Shown here: piece after piece, positions 1 to 9,570 of the stretch | Layout: each line of letters begins with the position of its first letter | Position numbering within the stretch: the first letter of the stretch is position 1 | Assembly (NCBI RefSeq): GCF_905475395.1 | Contig: NC_058338.1 | Coordinates: 95,341,435 to 95,405,434 of the forward strand | Direction: 5' to 3' | DNA from: Chrysoperla carnea | Taxonomy: Eukaryota; Arthropoda; Insecta; Neuroptera; Chrysopidae | DNA length: 64,000 nucleotides | Program-made: the position numbers and the translations under genes | The notes under the pieces: generated by a model | Database searches by the model: none | What the model was told of the DNA's origin: nothing | Seen by the model: the letters and a program-made list of their open reading frames with translations, nothing else

Positions 1-52
1 GCGCTAATGCTTTAACACGTAGCGATCGTTCTCCTTCTTTATAACCTTCATG
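1..52 (-). mobile_element. Right end of a hAT-type MITE (family MITE-1)
   Basis: The first 52 bases match one terminus of the MITE family seen complete at 7113-7424 and 41075-41376, including the inner motif AGCGATCGTT and the terminal inverted repeat ending CCTTCATG at base 52. The element is cut by the window edge, so its other end and target duplication cannot be seen. Confidence 0.75.
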
Positions 53-409
53 ATTCGGGCATTGCGTTGCTAAAGAAGTCCTTGCTGTATCCGAGAGGGT
101 AATAAATAATAACTTAAGCTGGTGTTAATCAAAATCATAAAAAAAGTTCCGTTTCTCTGATATTCATCCAAAAACGAATCTACCAAACGAGGATATTAAC
201 TTGAGTAAATTCGATGATCACTTCTGTAATTTCTTGTCTTTTTTGATTAATTATTTTACGTTGAATAGAAAGAAGTCGGTTTCTCAGTCGAAATTTGATC
301 AAAAATTCATCAAAAGAATTTTTATAAGACCAATTGTCTATACATATAAAATGTTTTGTCCTGAATGACTGACTGAAACTGACGGATCAACCCAATTAAA
401 TAAACGTAC
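53..409. other. Non-coding flank or intron, nothing recognised
   Basis: AT-rich sequence downstream (in minus-strand sense) of the cysteine-rich exon. I see no coding signal, repeat family or RNA gene. It is probably intron or 3-prime flank of that exon's gene. Confidence 0.4.
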
Positions 410-683
410 TCTGTACGACGCAAATCCTTGGATGATGAACAGTAACAAGAAGCAAAGCAATCCATTTCCGTTAATTCATTTGGTAATTGGCTACCAACAT
501 CATATTCTGTATTATTCCAATAGCATTTGTTGGGATTCGCACTTATTGTTCGAAATATTTGACAATCGTAAGCCCTTGGGCATTGGTTTTTAGCATCTAA
601 TATTGGTGTACATTGCATTTCACGATAAATTTTTGCCATTGCCATTACACGATTTTCACCACACGTATTTCCATCTGTTTTCA
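410..683 (-). CDS. Internal exon of a cysteine-rich, VWC-like secreted protein
   Basis: The minus-strand reading frame is open through the exon and encodes about 91 residues with eight cysteines. The order is CGENR, a long helical-looking stretch to MQC, then NQC, YDC, NKC, and a terminal C-FAS-C-Y-C cluster. The last part (CYWNNTEYDVG...CFASCYC) resembles a von Willebrand factor type C module, which has a C...CxxCxC pattern in secreted matrix or signalling-antagonist proteins. The upper boundary is a good splice acceptor (TTTTTCGTTTCAG then TGAAAACAG) ending at 684. The lower boundary is set at a possible donor, GTACGT, after ACAGA, and is less certain because the frame stays open to 322. 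No signal peptide or other exon was found. The spaced cysteines and acceptor argue for a real exon; the gene's identity is unknown to me. Confidence 0.55.
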
Positions 684-768
684 CTGAAACGAAAAATTTA
701 TTACTGGGTGTCTTTTTTTTAAGTTGCAATATGCTTGAAACTCGATTAATAAATTTAATCGAGAAAAA

Positions 769-1150
769 TGCTTCAAACGAAAAATGTTAGTTTCAAAGGC
801 ACACATCTTATACCGGCATCGAATTCGTTATAATTTGTCAGGTTCAAAACTCACTCTGATTCATAACTGACCAACATTAGATGAACACTTTAAATTAGAA
901 AGTTGTTCTTTATAAATAATGCAAACATTTTTTTTGTAAGCCGAATAGTTTAGACAGATAATTGATACCAAAAATTTAGCTTTTTATGCATTTGTTCATT
1001 CAATTTTAACAAAAATGGTCTTTTATAGAAAAACAAACCACTTTTATTGGATTTATTATAAAATTTTTTTTAAGAGTGCCTAAATTTCGCACAATCATAC
1101 GAAATAACATTTTTAATATGAAAAAACTATTTTGGGTAATACTTTTCCTA
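769..1150 (+). repeat. Truncated copy of TIR repeat family D
   Basis: Starts with the terminus ATGCTTCAAACGAAAAATG and continues with sequence shared with 17613-18153 and 55376-56314, such as CACATCTTATACCGG and CACTTTTATTGGATTTAT. The second terminus is missing. No coding capacity is visible. Confidence 0.6.
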
Positions 1151-2420
1151 AGGCCTAGTGCACGGCAACTGATTATTTGACACCCCTTAAATCCGCCAGC
1201 GATAATAAATTTTTATTTTTTCGATTTATGGCCACTCTGTCAATAAAAATATCAAATAAAAAGCAAATCAAAATAAATTTTTTAATACCATTTGTAAAAT
1301 TGTGTTTATAATATTCCCAAATTAATAATGCTTATCACGTTTTATTGTATTTTTTTCTAAATATGGTCACAGTTCAAATTTAGATAACGGATCACCTCGG
1401 AATATAACGAAAAAAGGCTGAATTTTTATTCAAACCTTTATTTTGATGGTATAAATATTGTTTCAAGTCTGCGTCCTTAGATATTCCAGGTCAAAGGTCG
1501 CGAAAATCAGTTTTTTCGTAAATATCTCGTTTCTTTTGCCTTCAATCGTACATTAATATTTATGGAATTTGATAAAGGAATAAGGAAGATAAGAATGGGA
1601 CAGAAAAAAACTTGCTGGAGTAATATATAAGAAAACTTACCAGAACACAATAATATGTTTAAAAAGAAAATAACAAAAAGCGAATAGAGTCATTTTTCAG
1701 TCAGTTTTTCTTTTTATAATTTCTTGTAAAAAAAATAAATGTTTAGATTTTGTCTGAAGCACAACAAAGCTAAATACCTACTAATTGAATTTTATTTTTT
1801 TACACTTTTTATTTACAAATTATCCGTAAACATTTTATGCGTAGTAATAATTATTGTAATTATTGTTGATACTTTTGGACATAAATTAAAAATATATATT
1901 CATCGTGGTTTGAGATAAGTTTAACAAGCTACTACTGGTAACTCGAGGTTGCAGGCATTAATGCATACCATTATACTATGTATAATGTAGGCACTGAATG
2001 GATTTCGTATGCATTTACAGGTCCCATCGAACAAGGAGTATATTTCGAGGTATTTTGGACCGCTGAATCCGAATAAGCAACTTGCTCATCGCTCAGAGTG
2101 GGGGGAAATTTTTTATAAACAACATAGCTCCTAAATTATTGAAAATTTTACTAAACAATTTTTCGTCTAGATACGACGAATAGAACCGGAAATATGGTTA
2201 AAATTGTAAACAAAAATGATCATGCATAAGGAGGCGCACAGCGCTTGGTTTGAAACGTCCGTAGATTACCCAATACATAATATTTTGGTACTTTAAGGTA
2301 TTCATTTTAAAGGTATGAGTCTATATTTTAATGTTATGCACATAAAAATACGTTTTATGCAGTACCAACGAAGCTAGCACGATTTTAACTATTAAGTTTT
2401 ATCATTTTTCTGGCCCGCTA
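1151..2420. other. Intergenic, no feature recognised
   Basis: AT-rich sequence without a convincing reading frame, tRNA or shared repeat on either strand. Confidence 0.4.
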
Positions 2421-2423
2421 TAT

Positions 2424-2459
2424 AAGCGCTCTCTTTCGCTAAGTCGAAAGAGAGCGCTT
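2424..2459. repeat. Perfect 15-bp stem hairpin
   Basis: AAGCGCTCTCTTTCG (2424-2438) is followed after six bases by its exact reverse complement (2445-2459). A second, overlapping CGCTAAG/CTTAGCG pairing lies around the loop. Could be a cruciform or the core of a small MITE; no other copy seen in the window. Confidence 0.8.
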
Positions 2460-2479
2460 AGCGAAAGAAAACCTCACAT

Positions 2480-3434
2480 AGTTATATATGAGAAAATTGC
2501 AAATTTGTTCTAGTTTAAGAATATTTTTTCAAATATCTTTATTAAAACTTGAGTTATTGCAACCGAACAAGAATTGATCCTAAAATACAAAATTGTTGGA
2601 ATCTATATAAAATTATAAAAATTTGACCACCAGCTCTTGAATCAATATACTTACCGGCATTTAATGATTCAGAGAATAGGTAATAAATTTTATGTGTTTA
2701 AATTTAATTAAACATTTTAAACAAGGTCAAATTATAAGAGGCCGAGTTTAATAAGAATTTATCAGATTGTATATGTGAATGTTTTGTAACTCTTCTTCGC
2801 ATCGGCCTCGGTTCAGACGTAATATATTGAACAAACATTTCAAAACGGCTGCAAATTTGAGAAGTTGATGTTATTATTTACGCGAGGTAAAAAGCCACAA
2901 AAACGGTAGGTTATTATCGTAAAATTAGTTCAGACATAAACTTTAGATCAGATAATTTAATATAAAAAATATCAATGCTTTTTTTTTCATAAATTTATTA
3001 ATTAATAACTAAGTAGGTACCTGGATGGCCGAGCTTTACTCGGTATTCTTTAAGTTAAAAAGTCACAAAAATTTTATCACTAATACAAGGAACCATTTAA
3101 AATGTCTCCACACAAATACCAATTTGAATGTCCCGGCAATGTACTTTTTTTCTTCGAAAATAGATGTCAGGAAGAGTCATATTTTGCAAGGGAAGTTTTT
3201 TCTGAAAACACGGATAAAAATGAAACCAAGCTAAATCTATTAATTGGTTATAATAATCGATTAAAATCGCTATATAAACTACTGGACTTGTTTCTTTCTT
3301 TTCAGATTTTATTTAACATAATAGGGTTTTTTATTTTTAAACCAAAAAAACGTTATTTACAAAAATTATCAACAAAAAATAAACAAATATATTTTAAGGA
3401 AAAATTATCTAAAATATATTACATTAAAATGATT
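2480..3434. other. Intergenic, no gene; GAGCTTTACTCGG repeat trace
   Basis: Contains at about 3016-3041 a GTACCTGGATGGCCGAGC motif whose reverse complement recurs at about 46636-46660, so it is probably an end fragment of a dispersed repeat. A plus-strand frame at 3102-3443 has no domain, codon bias or splice context and is not supported as a gene. Confidence 0.4.
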
Positions 3435-3435
3435 T

Positions 3436-4401
3436 TTATTTAGTATGAATACGTTTATGACCAATTACAGAAATTTTATGTCGAAATGTTTTATTACAAA
3501 TATTACATGAAAATGGTTTTTCTCCGGTGTGAATTCGTTTATGTGAAACTAGCGAACCTTTCTGAGCAAATGTTTTATTGCAAATATTACATGAAAATGA
3601 TTTTTCTCCACTATGAATTCGTTTGTGTGAAACTAAATTACCTAGCAGACTAAATGCTTTATTACATATATTACATGAAAATGGTTTTTCTCCGGTGTGA
3701 ATTCGTTTATGTAAAACTAAGTTATAATGCTGAGTAAATGCTTTATTACAAACATCACATGCAAATAGTTTTTCTCCGTTATGAATTCGTTTATGTCGAA
3801 CTAAATCACTTTTCTGAGTAAATATTTTAAAACAAACACGACATGAAAATTGTTCTTCTCTACTGTGTATTCGTTTATGTCGAACTAAGTTATAATACCG
3901 AGTACATGTTTTATTACAAATATCACATAAAAATGATTTTTTTTCATAATTATCTTGTATTTTTTCATAATTTGTTTCATCTTTAATTATGAGCTCTGTA
4001 TTTAATTGTTTTTCAAGCTTAATATTTTCGTAGTTAATTAAAGTAGTTGAATTTTTCTCATTTTCATGAATGTATTCGGTGCTATTTTCCAGTTTTTCAT
4101 TTTTAGTTGGTATACATTCCAATGAATAACAATCGTTTAGAACTTCATTCTTAATTCTGCCGCCAGGTTCCATTATAAAACTATGTTCCAGGCCTTCTTC
4201 AATGTGTCCACTTTCCATGTTGACATCGATGTCTTCTAATATTTCCTCTTTTATTATAAATTCTGTATTTAATTGTTTTTCCATTTTAATATTATTTTCA
4301 CAGTTGATTGTAATTGAATTTTTATCATTTTCATGAATGAGTTCAGGTTTCTTATCACTACTGGTATCTGGGTTTTCATATGTAATGCGTACACGGTCCA
4401 T
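3436..4401 (-). CDS. Six-finger C2H2 zinc-finger protein, single exon
   Basis: 321 residues from the first in-frame ATG (4401); the frame is open slightly further upstream but without another ATG before an in-frame TAA. Residues 157-319 hold six classical C2H2 fingers (Cx2C-x12-Hx3H) with TGEKP-type linkers (variants HSREEQF, HNGEKLF, HSGEKSF), so a nuclear DNA-binding transcription factor is expected. The first 150 residues are acidic, low in complexity and contain an internal duplication: residues 22-52 and 111-142 share IHEN(D/E)KNS, EKQLNTE and IIK(E/D)E. IKEE, IKNE and IKDE match the psi-K-x-E SUMO-acceptor consensus, which is common in repressive zinc-finger proteins. No ZAD or BTB domain is present. 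An AATAAA overlaps the stop codon (3435-3440). Insect C2H2 families expand quickly, so no orthologue is assigned. Confidence 0.85.
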   Translation of the reverse strand: MDRVRITYENPDTSSDKKPELIHENDKNSITINCENNIKMEKQLNTEFIIKEEILEDIDVNMESGHIEEGLEHSFIMEPGGRIKNEVLNDCYSLECIPTKNEKLENSTEYIHENEKNSTTLINYENIKLEKQLNTELIIKDETNYEKIQDNYEKKSFLCDICNKTCTRYYNLVRHKRIHSREEQFSCRVCFKIFTQKSDLVRHKRIHNGEKLFACDVCNKAFTQHYNLVLHKRIHTGEKPFSCNICNKAFSLLGNLVSHKRIHSGEKSFSCNICNKTFAQKGSLVSHKRIHTGEKPFSCNICNKTFRHKISVIGHKRIHTK

Positions 4402-4596
4402 TACAATTTGTTTCACTGTCTTCTCGAAATTGATTATTTAAAGTAAATTTTATTGCAAGGTTAAATATTAAATAAATTTTTGATTATATAATATATTTTT
4501 AACAATTTATGTAAACATGTTATAACCTAAAAGTTATTTCAATGATTTGAATGATTTTAAGGTTGATGATCCTGATGACTATATTATAATAAAGGG

Positions 4597-4958
4597 TGCG
4601 TTCCAATATACACTGTTACTACTGTGAAAGATGGCGTTTATTCAGTATACTTTTATTGCCAGCTGTTGACAAATGTTAAATAATCAGGTAGTCTAAAATT
4701 GGAACTACTGAAAAAACGGCCCATTAATTTTATTGCCAGTTGCCGGGATATATCTGATTTGAATTTGAATATTTTTATTGGCCTTAAAAAATAGTAAGTA
4801 CAAGTACAAATTTTAACTACTGAATTCGGGTCTTCTTCTGATATTAACTAGTACGAAATATTATCACCATTTGGCGAGTTGCAACTCCCAGTTATCAATA
4901 ATAGTTACTGGTTAAAACGGAATACAGTTCAATATATACTGTCACCCCGTTTTTGGAC
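4597..4958. repeat. Dispersed repeat family F (MITE-like)
   Basis: Shares long stretches with about 29470-29780 (TTGGAACTACTGAAAAA, TACTGAATTCGGGTCTTC, TTATTGGCCTTAAAAAAT) and more weakly, inverted, with about 24180-24310. Its ends, near GTTCCAATATACACTGTTAC and CAATATATACTGTCACCCC, look like imperfect inverted repeats. No coding content. Confidence 0.5.
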
Positions 4959-4984
4959 ACCATCCAATTAAATAACAATAATTA

Positions 4985-5538
4985 TACCATGTATATATGA
5001 AATATACATAGTATATTAAGTTTAGTCCCAAGTTTGTAACGCTTAAAAATAATGATGCTGGGAAAAAAATTTTGTCATAGGTGTTCATAAAATCATCTAA
5101 TTAGTCTATTTCCGGTTGTCCTTCCGTCCGTCCGTCTGTGGACACGATAGCTCAAAAACGAAAAAAGATATCGAGCTGAAATTTTTACAGCGTACTCAGG
5201 ACGTAAAAAGTGAGGTCAAGTTCGTAAATGAGCATCATAGGTCAATTGGGTCTTGGGTCCGTAGGACCCATCTTGTAAACCGTTAGAGATAGAACAAAAG
5301 TTCAAATGTAAAAAATGTTCCTTATCAAAAATTAAACAACTTTTGTTTGAAACATTTTCTTGTAAATATCACTGTTTACCCGTGAGGGCGCCAATTAGGC
5401 GGAAACTTTATAATATGTACTATACTTGATTATCAGTTATGTATATGTCACATGTTTGTATGTGTAATGTGATAAAGAAATCAACACTGACTATGCATGG
5501 TATTTCAACAATTAACTCAGTCAATTGTTTGTTTTCAT
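4985..5538 (+). mobile_element. GTCY-core repeat, copy 1
   Basis: Begins ACCATGTATATATGAAATAT, contains CCGTCCGTCCGTCTGTGGAC, and ends TCAATTGTTTGTTTTCA. The same order is found in about ten other copies here. A tetranucleotide GTCY core is characteristic of mini-me/DINE-1 (Helentron-like) non-autonomous elements of insects; that assignment is inference. No protein is encoded. Confidence 0.75.
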
Positions 5539-5539
5539 A

Positions 5540-6460
5540 AAAAATTTCGCAGTTCAACGAAATAAATTATTGTTTGAATATTGTTTAATAATCCAAAATG
5601 GGATAAATTGAACATAAAAAAGACAACTGTGACGACGAATACAAAGGAATTAAAGGATCTAAAAATGAAACACAATTACAATTTTTTGTTTCTATATGAT
5701 AATAGTTTGATCCTTCTCGCGAGCGCCATTGTGGCCATTCACTGAAACTTAGGGCAAAGATTTTAAAATAATAAAGTTTAAGCAGCTATACACCTCACGA
5801 TTTTCGTGTAAACTATGGTTGAAATACTGATGTAGCTTCATCAAATGTGAGTAAATAAATTTTTTAAAGATTCAGAGAGATTAGATCATGAGACTTTTTT
5901 TCGTGAAGTTTTTTTGAAGTTGAGGCTCCAGGCAGAAAGTCTATGCGACCATCCACGCCTTGTGGGAGAAAATTCAGATCTGCTTCACCACTATTTAACG
6001 ACATTTATGCATCATGATCAAGGAAAATTTCGACAAAAATCTATGTGCCATCAAGATCTTGGAATTTTAACCTTATGAATTAATAAATAATTTACAATTT
6101 TTAATTAAAAAACTGTGGTTTCTAACAAAATTACTTCTTGCGTTAATTTTGAGCCCGTAGAGAACTTAATCGGCAACATATTTTGTCATGACTATCTTCC
6201 GCATGGATATAGGAATATTTTAAAAGGGATGGAGTATAACCGAGTGGGGTGAGTCTCACTCAGGGGGAAGAGGCAGGCTATCATTGTGCCTACTTTCTAT
6301 TGGCTGTTAACTAGGCGCATGCTGAAAGTATGCTCAAAGCCTTCTTTAAGTGTTTTTGATTCGTTTGTAAGCATGGAAACATGTTATGACATATGGTTGA
6401 CGTGTGTGGACAACATAAATAAATAATCTTGTATTCAAGAGAAAAGTAAAATTTGTAAAG
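5540..6460. other. Intergenic between two inverted GTCY-core copies
   Basis: No gene recognised. A segment near 5720-5750 (GCGCCATTGTGGCCATTCACTGAAACTTA) recurs inverted near 30405-30440, so part is repeat-derived. Confidence 0.35.
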
Positions 6461-6461
6461 A

Positions 6462-6947
6462 ACAAGTGAAAACAAACAATTGACTGAGTTAATTATTGAA
6501 ATGCCATGCATAGTCAGTGTTGATTTCTTTATCACATTACACATACAAACATGTGACACATACATAACTGATAATCAAGTATAGTACATATTATAAAATT
6601 TCCGCCTAATTGGCGCCCTCACGGGTAAACAGTGATGTTTACGAAAAAATGTTTCAAACAAAAGTTGTTTAATTTTTGATAAGGAACATTTTTTACATTT
6701 AAACTTTTGTTCTATCTCTAACGGTTTACAAGATGGGTCCTTCGGACCCAAGACCCAATTGACCTATGATGCTCATTTACGAACTTGACCTCACTTTTTA
6801 CGTCCTGAGTACGCTGTAAAAATTTCAGCTCGATATCTTTTTTTGTTTTTGAGTTATCGTGTCCACAGACGAACGGACGGACGGACGGACAACCGGAAAT
6901 GGACTAATTAGATGATTTTATGAACACCTATGACAAAATTTTTTTTT
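6462..6947 (-). mobile_element. GTCY-core repeat, copy 2 (inverted, truncated)
   Basis: Reverse orientation to copy 1: starts ACAAGTGAAAACAAACAATT and runs through the GACGGACGGACGGACAACC core. It loses the ATACATGGTAT terminus at about 6947. With copy 1 it forms an inverted pair 0.9 kb apart. Confidence 0.75.
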
Positions 6948-7112
6948 TACGTTTGTGTGAACATTCCTTGATTTTAGTAATGAAAAAATCGTTCCTTACA
7001 ATGAATTAATAATTAATGAATTTTTTCCGCCTCAGGTTTTTTCAATTTTTTATGAGACAACTCGACATTGCAAATATGTAAACAAAACATTGACCATCTT
7101 AACAGCTAGAAC

Positions 7113-7424
7113 CATGAAGGTTATAAGAAGGAGAACGATCGCTATAGAAAATATTGTCCCCGAAATATGGATAAAATAAGTGAGGCGCTGCAACCGCTAA
7201 GTAGTATCAATAAAAGCGGGCTGTTGTGCGCTAATTTGAAATGATATATCAATTTGTAGATTATGCAACTAACTCCATCTACTTGTACTCATAAACAGCT
7301 AACTTCGCAGATACTACTTCTTGATGACAGCGTGCCTGGTGGCTGAAAAATGAACTATAAGTTCTACAAATTTTCAGGGACAGACGCGCTAATGCTTTAA
7401 CACGTAGCGATCGTTCTCTTCATG
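7113..7424 (+). mobile_element. hAT-type MITE-1, complete, 8-bp target duplication
   Basis: 312 bp starting CATGAAGGTTATAAGAAGG and ending GATCGTTCTCTTCATG, flanked on both sides by GCTAGAAC (7105-7112 and 7425-7432), a perfect 8-bp target duplication. CA...TG ends and 8-bp duplications are hAT superfamily traits. The right inverted repeat has a short internal deletion relative to the left. The interior matches 41075-41376 in the opposite orientation. Non-coding. Confidence 0.85.
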
Positions 7425-7432
7425 GCTAGAAC

Positions 7433-8246
7433 ATAAACAAATAATCAATATGGCGATGACTGGGTACCATGAAGGTTATATGCTTCATGCTGGGTACCGT
7501 GCGAGGGTGATTACCGAGAGTGAGGAGAGAATGTCCCTATCCTACTCCTACCTGCACAAAAGCATTCCCTGTTTACTTCTACAATGGATAAACCCACAAT
7601 TGATAATATTCAGCAGCCATTATAGATATAGTTCACAGATTACAGTTTTTAATTTAAAATAAACTATAACCTGTGATATAGTAGTTTATTTATCATCTCC
7701 ATTTTTACATTTTGACATAACTTTCAGCTAAGTGAAACTCTAAATTGACCTGCCAAATCACCATCAAGCTTCATCATGAGGTTACTTCTTTAGATGTAAC
7801 AAAAACCTGGATGTTATTCTATTCAAGGATTAAAAAGGATCAACAAATAATAATAAAAACACTATAAGAAAAAAAATATTTTAAAATTTTATTAAACAAT
7901 ATTTTAAAAGTATGCATTTACTTTTTAAGACATCTTTATCAACGGTTTCCTGTGTGCATATACACGACTTCATATCAAACGCAATGCTCCAATTTTGAAA
8001 CGTTGTAGGGGAATCCTTCTTAATAAATCAATTAAGATATGTTTTTTTTTGTATTAAAATGGCCGTCATACACCAAAACACGTTAAAGTGAGTTGTTTCT
8101 GATAAGTCATTTCAGGACGGCTGGAATTGAGAAGCTATTGGTCAGGGTCTTGTTTATTAACTTATTTTACACAAAAATTATTATAGTACTTTTCTTTTCA
8201 GGGGCTTGAAACATTCAATTATTTCCTATGTGAACATCTTCAATAC
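7433..8246. other. Intergenic, no feature recognised
   Basis: Short frames only, without domain or splice support. Confidence 0.35.
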
Positions 8247-8248
8247 AT

Positions 8249-8829
8249 AGGGGAAGCTGGGGCACAGGAGAACAATCGGAAGATTAATATCTTATTCCAA
8301 GAGAAATTTCAGACCGAATTTCACAGATTTAATATGAGATCAAGCCGTTATCTTAATACGTCTATTGTTTAGTTATACTGAAAATATTGATTTTTTGAAA
8401 ATAAAATGGACGATTTTTCACTTGGAAGTGGTTATAACTTAAGTGGCTTAAATCTCAGCCTCTTTGAAACCACTCCCTCCCTCCATTTAGCCAATTGAAC
8501 TGTAGCCTTTACCACGATGCCCCCTCGAATATAATATATTTTTTTTTTATTATCAAGTCAAGAAAACAATTTTTATTCTCTGAAACACTGGTATTACGGT
8601 TTACGGCATTTCTTACAGTATGACGTAACTTAAACAGCAAATTATTTTCATTGTGTCAAAAAAATATATCAGGAAAATTTCGTAGCTTTGCTTCATTGCT
8701 ACCTTTTACCTGACGTAGCTCAGCGTAACTTCTGTACTAAAACCTTCCCCCTTCTAACCGAGCTTCCGAATGTGTACCAAAGTAGACTCCGTAGTCAAAG
8801 CAAGAAAATTGTACCACACTTTCCCCTAT
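8249..8829. mobile_element. MITE with AGGGGAAR inverted ends
   Basis: Left end ATAGGGGAAGCTGGGGCACA and right end TTGTACCACACTTTCCCCTA are imperfect inverted repeats about 580 bp apart. No open frame spans it. A clear target duplication was not found, so superfamily is open. Confidence 0.5.
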
Positions 8830-9570
8830 TCAGCATGTTGCACAATTAAAAAAATGTTCACGCTTCCTGAAAAGGCGGAAGAATAACGCACCAAGACACT
8901 TCCCTTAAATTATGAACTGTCGTTGCAGTTTAAATGCAAGCAAACACAAAATGAAACAAATCCGAAAAATAGTTTAAGAAACGATCGCTCGTAAATCTTC
9001 GTTTCAACGTAAGTTTGGACCTAAATTTAAAAGAAATCATGTTTTTATTTAATTTATATTGTGATCGGATCTTAAGATTTTTTCTAATTTACGGAGATCT
9101 TTTCAATCATCTCCAGGAGGATCATAGAGTTTTGCAAAAAGTATAAGTTCTTATAAAAGTTTGAAAATGGTCATTTCCATAAACATAAATAAAACGTAAT
9201 AGATTTGTTCTGCTTTCAGTTCAAGCTTATTCAGGAAGTTTAACGTTCTACGGTTAATTATAGAAAATCCTGTATACTTTGTGCATCGACATTTTTAAAA
9301 ATAAGGCTAACTTCCTTTAAATTCGAACCAAAACTTGCATATCCAAAAAATAAAAAATCATGATTGATTCCACCTTAGACTATAATATTGATATAAGGCC
9401 TAACGAACATCGACGACATCTGGATACGCGGATACATAAAAATTGATCGTATCTATAAAAGATTTTTTTTTTTTTTTTTTTTGGGCAAAAGGAACGTGTT
9501 TTTGTTAATTGTGAAAAAAGTTATAAATATAATTAATTTTTTTCGTTTTTGATTGGCTGTTTTAGTAAGT
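8830..9570. other. 3-prime flank of the PP6 gene
   Basis: AT-rich, downstream of the PP6 stop codon in minus-strand sense, and so likely to include its 3-prime UTR. Holds an 18-bp poly-T run near 9464-9481. No other gene seen. Confidence 0.4.

Noticed and set aside
3102-3443. Plus-strand 113-codon frame beside the zinc-finger gene
   Set aside because: AT-rich composition with no domain, signal or splice support; likely chance.
6311-6565. Open frames starting MYVSHV (also at 45583-45786)
   Set aside because: Both are translations of the GTCY-core repeat end and recur only because the repeat does.
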